From Scalesia atractyloides (taxonomy: Eukaryota; Streptophyta; Magnoliopsida; Asterales; Asteraceae), in assembly GCA_947069175.1 (NCBI GenBank), contig CAMTDV010000003.1:43863606-43927605 (forward strand): a stretch of DNA of 64,000 nt, in the 5' to 3' direction. A model generated the notes under the pieces. That model was not told the origin of the DNA, searched no databases, and saw only the letters and a list, made by a program, of their open reading frames with translations. The position numbers and the translations under genes were made by a program. Positions 57,078-64,000 of the stretch are shown piece after piece; position 1 is the stretch's first letter, and each line of letters opens with the position of its first letter.

Positions 57078-59451
57078 TTATCCCCTTGTTATAAAAATTT
57101 CGTCCTCGAAATTTAAGTTATGTTATCTCCTTAGGTTTTTGTCATGCGTAGATAAGTATTAATACTACCCAGGTAAATGACCATGTAGTCACGTTGAGAC
57201 TTATCTGGATTATATGAATACAATGTCTTACTACAACAACATGAACCCGCTGGTTCAACTGGATCTGTTTTTCTGAATCGATGCCAAGTGAACGAAACGT
57301 AATGACATAGTCACCAATGTGACTGAGTTTACATGGGTCATACAAATGAGAATCTCGACAATAAATTTCCAAGACGTTCACAATCTGTAAATGAATTTCA
57401 TAAGCAATAGAAATTTATACCAACGGAAACTAGCGTTAGTTGTTGGATTGGTGAGACTTTGAATCAACAAGCTCAACTGAATTAGAAACATGAAGATGAT
57501 CTGTTAACTTTTCGAACCATAAGTTAACACTATTGATTTGCAAGGATACACCGAATTACAACCAAAGTTAGTGTATCATTGTCTTAATACGTAGTTATTA
57601 AGACCACTTTCAATGATTAGCCCAAGCTAAAAGTTTATACCGATGCCACAAGGCATCATAGCCATTGAAATAATTCAATAATAGCGGTGATCGAACAAAT
57701 TCACCGTGTTTACAACGAAAAGTTCAATCAAGTAAATCTGAAAACAAATTCCAAATAAATCGCATAGGATTTTCAACTGAAAATGAAAAAACAAATAAAT
57801 AAAATTTTCGATCGCTAGTGGAAGAAGAATAAATATCCCCAAAATTTTCGACTGATATTGAATGAATCCATTAAGAGGTACACTGAAATAGACCATAAAG
57901 TTGTGTACCGTCCTCTTAATACACGATTGTATTAAGAATGTTTTAAGAAAATGATCCAACAAGGGGATTTAAAAATGAACAAATAATCAAGTAATTAAAT
58001 ACGTACATGAATTGTGAAAACGAGATTAGCACAAGCTTCAACTAGTGTAAATGCCACCACAAGGTGTCGTAACCAATAAATGACTTAATAAGGGTGCAGA
58101 CTGAACCAGTCTACCATGGTTCGAAATAAATGAATTGCTTGTCGATGTTACTTTGAATATGACGGCCTCAATCCGTCATATGAAATCCTTGAATTGAATT
58201 TGTATACAGTGAGCAAGTTCAAACAATTGAACTTTATTTGACACAATCCAACAATGAATGCATGATTCGAACAAATTTCAATATGGTTACTATAAAAATC
58301 CCATGTATGCAACTTGGAAAGGAAATGAAATTTCAAGTATTCGTTGACTCGATATCAAGGAGTCAATATTTGCAATAAGGCAGGTCATCTAGATCACAAA
58401 GAAAGAATTTGAATGTAGCGAAACAACCTTTGAACGAGTGATGAAATGACCATTCGAAGTGAAGACCCTGATGGCCTCCACGTGTCAAGTTAACCACATG
58501 CGTAGCAACAAAGCATGTGTATTATGTAAATATGTCAAAAAATGGTGCAATAGGTGTTCGCTAATCAAGAAAGAATTTACCGTGACACAATGACTGTTAT
58601 GAGGAGTAGAGGTGTGCAAACCTACTCAGTATATGCAAAGTTGAAATCTCAACAAAAGGAATTTGAGGACTTTACCTGGTATTTCCTTTGATGACTTACT
58701 GTTTCGTGACATTACCACAGAATGTCGAATATGGCGTAATCGTCATTAATGAAGTAGGGGCAATACAAAGACATGTGACTTCTTGATTTGCCATTGTAAT
58801 AAGTACCGACTGTTATGAATTCTCGTTTGGACGTACCTCAGCGTGTTTCGTGTCGTTTACAGGACCACATGACCAATTGCCGCATTCTGGTCGGTAGTTC
58901 TCCCGCTGACGGGATTAGCATCGTTGTCGTAATGTCGTGCTTTCTCAAGGCCGCACCTTGAAAGTCGTATGTGATGTACTTCAACATCCGTTGTCGTATC
59001 GTTTAAGTTTCATGTATATATTGCGCACTAGTGTTTCGTTTCGCGTAGGCTACCTGCTCGGTAAATAAAATAGTAGCGATAATATATGTAATGTGTTTGT
59101 CCAAGCTAATAATCGTGGTTCCTACGTACTGACCTTTAGTGGATATTGACATAAGCTTTCCAAAGGTCTTAAATGCATGTTTCCAAAACCCTCAAGGTTT
59201 TGCTTACATATGTAATGTTTCTCGTGTACCGTGTATCAAACACAACACTAGTTTATGATTAAAATCATAATGTTGACTTAATGTTTTCGGCCACGGTTGG
59301 AACCCATATTCGAGTGCTAGGTGTTCTGTATGTATTCAAGTCTTATTGATCTAATGTCCCCAAAGGAAAGTGAAGTTGAAGCCTAGGTATCTCCATAGAA
59401 ACCTATCTGTTATCATATCCAGGTTTGATACCTAATTCGCTAGAACCTATA
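57078..59451 (-). other. Element F interior, non-coding
   Basis: 2.4 kb between a purine tract (complement ttatccccttgtt, 57078-57090) and a primer-binding site. A hairpin aaatttcg-tcct-cgaaattt lies at 57095-57114. There is no gag or pol similarity and no ORF above 100 codons. Two stretches (about 57600-57720 and 58020-58140) are weak repeats of each other (gccac-aaggcatc-, aatgacttaata, accgtg). With LTRs of about 4 kb this fits a large retrotransposon derivative (LARD-type). Confidence 0.75.
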
Positions 59452-59463
59452 GCTCTAATACCA
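59452..59463 (-). other. Primer-binding site of F, one mismatch to tRNA-iMet
   Basis: Minus strand TGGTATTAGAGC, against the usual TGGTATCAGAGC, three bases inside the LTR edge. The C-to-T change is probably later decay. Confidence 0.8.
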
Positions 59464-60243
59464 CTCTGTCACACCCCATGTTATCCATTCGCATCAGAGC
59501 GGGGCGTGACCTGAATGGCGTCATCATCGCACAGCGGAAGCAAGCGTGAGTGCTAAGGTTTCTAGTAAATGAACGCCCGCTAACTACTCGAATCCCCATG
59601 GTTCCACTATTCCAACCGTGCTATACTTGTAATCATAACCTGAGAAAGAACATGCGAAAAATCAACATAAAGTTGGCGAGTTCATAGTTTGTTTGCTTTT
59701 GTTTCAAATGAATCATAAAACATTTGAAAGTCTTGCATTCGAAAAACCGGTTTGTGGGATCATAGTATCCCAAAGCATTTGAAATGTCATGTCTGTATAA
59801 CAGTATTGAAATGTTTTCCATGTTGTTTGCAAATCCATGCATATAACTGTTATGTTTATAAACCAGTGATAAAATGATTTCAATCGTATCTGTAAATAAA
59901 CCGGTATTGAAATGTTTTATGTTATCTTTGTAAACCGGTATTGAAATCGTAGTATATAGTTTTCCTATGGAATCTAAGGATCTGTCAATGTGTAGCTAAT
60001 ACACTGACCTATGTGCCATAAGTAAGTAACCAAACCGAGACTTCTTTGACATTTTGGGATCACAAAAGCACTCCTAACCGGTTATCATACCAGGAGTGGA
60101 GCGTGTCTCAAACTCGATAGATCTACACCTTTTGCGCCTTGGTCACTACGTGATTAATGGTTACTATTGTTATTTCCCTACTTACGCACAGTGATCTGTT
60201 ATAATCTAATCTCATAGCTACATACCAATTGTTATAAATCTGC

Positions 60244-60352
60244 GTTATTGGGCCTAGCCCATGGTTTCTTGTGATTTTGGGCCTAGCCCTTGTTCTTTTG
60301 TCATTTGGCTGAGCCCATGTTTTCTTGTCGTTGGGCTGAGCCCATGTTATAA
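60244..60352. repeat. Four imperfect copies of a roughly 27-bp unit in the F LTR
   Basis: Units are built on ttgggc(c/t)(t/g)agccca followed by tg-tttcttgt. Found only in the part of the LTR not present in the left copy here. Confidence 0.8.
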
Positions 60353-60996
60353 ATAAAATTGGGGCCCCGCCCCCTAGTTGTGACTATGACAATCCCGTCA
60401 CTAGTCATAAAACTCATGCATGTTTTGAAAAGCTTTGTACAGCTGTGAAAACCGGTAAGTTTAGCATAGACCTTTCATAAACTATTTGAGATCATTGAAA
60501 TCTGTTTGTAACATGGTTTAAAAATATATGATTTTCGTTCCTCGAAACATTTTATGCTTTCGCAAAACTTGCATGTTTTTCCACCCCCGAAAACATTTAT
60601 AAAAATGTAAAACAGTAAAAAGTGGGGGTTATGAACTCACCTTGATTTCCTTGTGCAAAGCTAGCTTAATGTGATTTCCATAGTGTTGTCTCCACAACTT
60701 GACTTGCTAGCATGCAATCTAGTGTATTCCTAAAACGCAATACTTGTAAGTTTCTAAGAATGACGTAGCTATACTACGTGATACCGAGCTCTACCGAATC
60801 GTTACTCATACGATTCTGTGAAATTGTCATTGTCTTAACTCGGTTAACCAATCTATGGTTTTCTTAGAATTGTCTTAGTTTTCGAGCGACTTGAAATATA
60901 CGTTTACATCTTAATACAACTATATTTCATGAAATCGTATTTAGTAGTTACATACGTCGACGGAAAATGGTACGACTCTTCGTAGTTTTCGTAAGG

Positions 60997-60999
<3 letters not shown>

Positions 61000-61035
<36 letters not shown>
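61000..61035. repeat. TA dinucleotide microsatellite in the F LTR
   Basis: About 17 TA units. The left LTR has a shorter run at about 54542-54570. Confidence 0.9.
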
Positions 61036-61036
<1 letters not shown>

Positions 61037-61889
61037 TTGTAAATATACCAATATTGATAATACATTTCGTATCCGCGCGCTAGTCTTGCGGTATGGTGTC
61101 GTACTTCGTTAGACGTTTGAATCGAATATACATATATATTATTGTTATAATATCATTCGAAAGTATTCGAGTCGTCGACATTCGAATATATATATATAAT
61201 TATATTCGTGATACGATCTCCGAATTAGTTTGTTTGAAATAATGCGCACCATATCATTTATCTTGTAAAAGCATTCGGAATAAATATAAACAATAAATTT
61301 ATTTTATATCATCGTTTGAATAATTTATCGATGTTTGAATCTAGTTTCCGAGTTTCGACTTTGAATTAAACATAAATAAATATTATTTATCTTGTAGTCG
61401 CTTGCCGAACGTTTGTTATTCTTGAAACTGCGCTCGTTGAAAGGTTGTCGGCTCGAGTTTTGAATGTTTTAGTCAGCGTCATCAAATAAATATGTACCTA
61501 TATTTATTTTATAATAACCATTTGAAATCGGACATTTAATCTTTGAAATGTGTCGCGTTTTGTTTTACGGATTTTACAAAAATCGGGCAGAGTTTCCTCT
61601 GTTTTCGAACGATCCCGTCAATACTAGTTGTCGATTTATTTATCAAAACGCAATATCAATCAATGTACGCAACAATATATTACTTTTCGTCGTGTTCAAA
61701 TATAACTTTTGCCAATAACAATTTCCATTTTTTTATATTTAACTAACGTCGGTTTGATTTTTAACTAATAATTTTAAACGAGTTACGCAATCGGCTCGAT
61801 TGTTATATATTATTTATTTTCTTTGGCGATATATAATCGTTTACGGTTCGGTTTGAGCTCGGTGTTCGCGATAACAAGTATTGTTACTA

Positions 61890-62111
61890 GAGTAAATTGC
61901 ACAAAACATCCTTTAAGTTTCACCAATCTTGCTGGTTTCAGCCTTAATCTTTAAAAGTTGCCAAAACCAGCCTTTAAGATTAAATTAGTTACGGGTTTCA
62001 TCCTTTATCACTAACCCAGTTATTAAATCATGTTAAATGGCATCACATGCAAGCCATGTGAGGGTAAAACCGTCTATTTCATACTTAAAGGACGTTTTGT
62101 GCAATTTACTC
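61890..62111 (+). repeat. Left terminal inverted repeat of the MULE
   Basis: Itself ends with the inverse of its own start (gagtaaattgcacaaaac ... gttttgtgcaatttactc), so each 222-bp terminus is a palindrome-ended module like a small MITE. Confidence 0.85.
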
Positions 62112-63278
62112 ATATTTTTCATCCTCTTCATCCTCCGTTTTGTGCAATTTACTCTTTATATAAACTGAGAGCATGCGACCACAACAGCACTGAGAGCCTT
62201 GCTTGTTGCTGAGTGAGTAAGTTTTCTTTTCTGGGTCTTTTTCTTTTTATATATTCTACATCAGTTATCAAGCTACTGTGTATGATCTGTTGTTAAATGT
62301 GTACCATGTGATTTGTTGTTTTGATAAAGGTGAAGTGACCGCCACCACCTTCAACTATCATCCGCCACTACCACCACCTGTAACTACCTGCAACCACCAC
62401 CACCACACTATCTCCCTCTATAATAAACTACCATCTTCTTTATTGTCTCTCATCATAAACGGACCACCACCACCACCAGGTGCCGCCGCCACCACCACCA
62501 CTATCTCTCACACACACACACGATTGCAACCATCGTACCCCTAAATCTTTTCTGGTCACCACTTCCAGATCCAAAATCTGGATGTTGGATGTGAACATTG
62601 AACCCCTAACCATCCTACAACATAAACAACCACTAGCATGATGATAACGGTGGTGTCTAGCGGCTACAATGACGACGGCAGCTATCACCAGATTTGTGTG
62701 TTGAGTTTTAGAGTTTTGTTCAAGCATAACCGGCTCCCATTCGCGTCCTCGTCGGTTATTTGTTTTCGATCTGTCTATGTGTGAACCGAATCTGGTTTTA
62801 GATCTATGTGACTTCGTCGGCGGCGGTTTTGGGAATTAATCCCTTTTTCAGATCTAGTTTTGAATTAGAGAGAGATGGTGGTGATGGCAGCCGGAGGTGG
62901 CGGTGGCAACTGGTTGTGTTGGGTGGTGGTACAAAGACATAGATAAATGGGTGAGAAGGAAACGCCAGGTTTTGAGCTTGAAGGAAATGCCAGGTTTTAA
63001 GCTTGAAGGAAATGGCAGAAGATTAGGTTATGAAAAGTTAGGGTTTTTAAAAGTGAACAAGATGACAGTTTTTTGTTGTTGAATGTGTGTTCATTTACTT
63101 CGATTCGAACTGGGTTTGGATCTGATTGCATTAAGGCGGATTTGATTGCTGATTGGTGGAATATGTTGTCCTAAATGTATTTAGTTATACGAAACTGGTT
63201 TTGTGTTATGGAATTGGATGTGTTTGTGAAATATCTTTCTAAGGATGAACTGCAGCTGTATGAAGAGGATGAAAATAT
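62112..63278 (+). other. MULE interior, possible captured gene fragment
   Basis: 1.17 kb unlike the LTR around it. It has a TATA-like tttatataaac (about 62155), a possible leader with gtgagtaagt at 62212 and an acceptor-like gataaag near 62330, then CCACCA-rich sequence that reads as Pro/His/Thr-rich peptide (PPPPVTTC, NHHHHTIS), and purine-rich sequence with ggtggcggtggc (about 62895). It has no long ORF and I do not recognise the source. The right end (63220-63278) reads DELQLYEEDENM in frame for a short stretch. Confidence 0.45.
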
Positions 63279-63500
63279 GAGTAAATTGCACAAAACGTCC
63301 TTTAAGTATGAAATAGACGGTTTTACCCTCACATGGCTTGCATGTGATGCCATTTAACATGATTTAATAACTGGGATAGTGATAAAGGATGAAACCCGTA
63401 ACTAATTTAATCTTAAAGGCTGGTTTTGGCAACTTTTAAAGATTAAGGCTGAAACCAGCAAGATTGGTGAAACTTAAAGGACGTTTTATGCAATTTACTC
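63279..63500 (-). repeat. Right terminal inverted repeat of the MULE
   Basis: Reverse complement of 61890-62111 with few differences, ending gcaatttactc. Confidence 0.85.
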
Positions 63501-64000
63501 TTATTACTATTATTATTTATAAACTAATATAACTGAACTTCGCGTCGTAATTAAATTTTACCGAGTCTCGCGTTGACTCATTGACCGGGTTTGACCAGGT
63601 TTGACTGGGTTGACTCGTGTTGACTGTGTTTGAGCAGTTGACCGCGTTGACTTGTTGACCGAACCGAACCGAACACCGAACCTGAAACAACACTTCAATG
63701 TTTAAACTGAACCGATAATTGGTTCGACTCGAATCCGAGCCGAAAGTGAATCGAAACAACCAAAACCGAACCAACCAAAACTGAGTCGTTGACCTGTTGA
63801 CTTTCGTTGACCATGTAGAACCGAATCTGAACCGGAACTGAACTAAGATTCAATACCCGAGCCAAAACTGAACTGAACCGACACATCTATTGACCCATTA
63901 ATCGAACACCATCCTAACAGAACCATCACCACCGTCGCCGCTCGTAGATCAGCCTGGAGCCGCCGCCACTAATGACGCCAAAGACAAGGCGGCTGCCGCC

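Larger units (their letters stand above)
61890..63500. mobile_element. Mutator-like element, non-autonomous, 1611 bp
   Basis: Terminal inverted repeats of 222 bp (61890-62111 and 63279-63500) begin gagtaaattgcacaaaac. A 9-bp target duplication flanks it (ttgttacta 61881-61889, ttattacta 63501-63509, one mismatch). The left F LTR shows the empty site (gtattattacaatt, about 55409). Nine-base duplications and long inverted repeats are the Mutator signature. There is no transposase. Confidence 0.85.
59467..64000 (-). mobile_element. Element F right (5') LTR, runs off window
   Basis: Starts tgtcacaccccatg. From 60709 it aligns with the left LTR, interrupted by a DNA transposon at 61890-63500. It is still alignable to the left LTR (about 55930) at the window end, so about 1.15 kb more is expected to the right. 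Confidence 0.88.

Noticed and set aside
62278..62544. Pro/His-rich ORF in the MULE as a real protein gene
   Set aside because: Low-complexity CCACCA sequence, no domain, and not open over a convincing length; kept only as possible captured fragment.

Overview
This window is plant nuclear DNA made almost entirely of nested LTR retrotransposons. I see no ordinary host gene. All coding homology is Ty3/gypsy gag-pol with a C-terminal chromodomain-like tail (Tekay/Del-type chromovirus, assigned from motifs). Every primer-binding site is a tRNA-iMet type (TGGTATCAGAGC) or one base from it. Long LTRs (2.6-4 kb), CCHC Gag knuckles and a Pack-MULE-like DNA element fit a large dicot genome. Asteraceae is my guess from the look of the ORFs and is not proven by anything here.

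The nesting can be read from exact 5-bp target-site duplications (TSDs) and resumed sequence. (1) F, outermost and minus strand, is a non-coding element: part of its left LTR is at 54244-57077, its interior at 57078-59466, and its right LTR runs from 59467 past the window end. (2) A G/E element pair (minus) lies in the left LTR of F. One LTR (4393-6885 continuing at 51777-52238) has element interior on both sides: gag and an extra ORF to the left (1-4392), and a truncated pol to the right (52239-54007). (3) Element B (6886-51771, minus, TSD attgt) sits inside that LTR and carries gag but no pol. (4) Element A (7383-18132, minus, TSD taagg), a gag-pol relative of B, lies in the left LTR of B. 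(5) Element C (plus, from 24918, TSD ctgtg) lies in the right LTR of B. (6) Element D (28246-39941, plus, TSD acata) lies in the leader ORF of C. A 1.6-kb Mutator-like element (61890-63500, 9-bp TSD) lies in the right LTR of F.

A secondary rearrangement overlies this. The 3' LTR of C is cut at its TATA box (45681-45684) and joined, through a 4-base overlap, to a second copy of the B leader, the B LTR start and a complete C LTR (45685-50293). This copies 23109-27712. A tandem duplication followed by LTR-LTR recombination would explain it.

All pol genes are broken by stops, frameshifts or deletions. The only intact retroelement-specific ORF is the 212-residue leader ORF of D, which has an acidic EEDP repeat tail. 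The points I find most unusual are: arrays of tRNA-like, Pol III-box-bearing modules inside the LTRs of A and B; compensatory-change hairpin arrays in the C/D LTRs; an exact GT-AG intron-like 83-bp segment in D gag that C lacks; the gag-only B beside its coding relative A; and the MULE, whose terminal repeats are themselves palindromic 222-bp modules.
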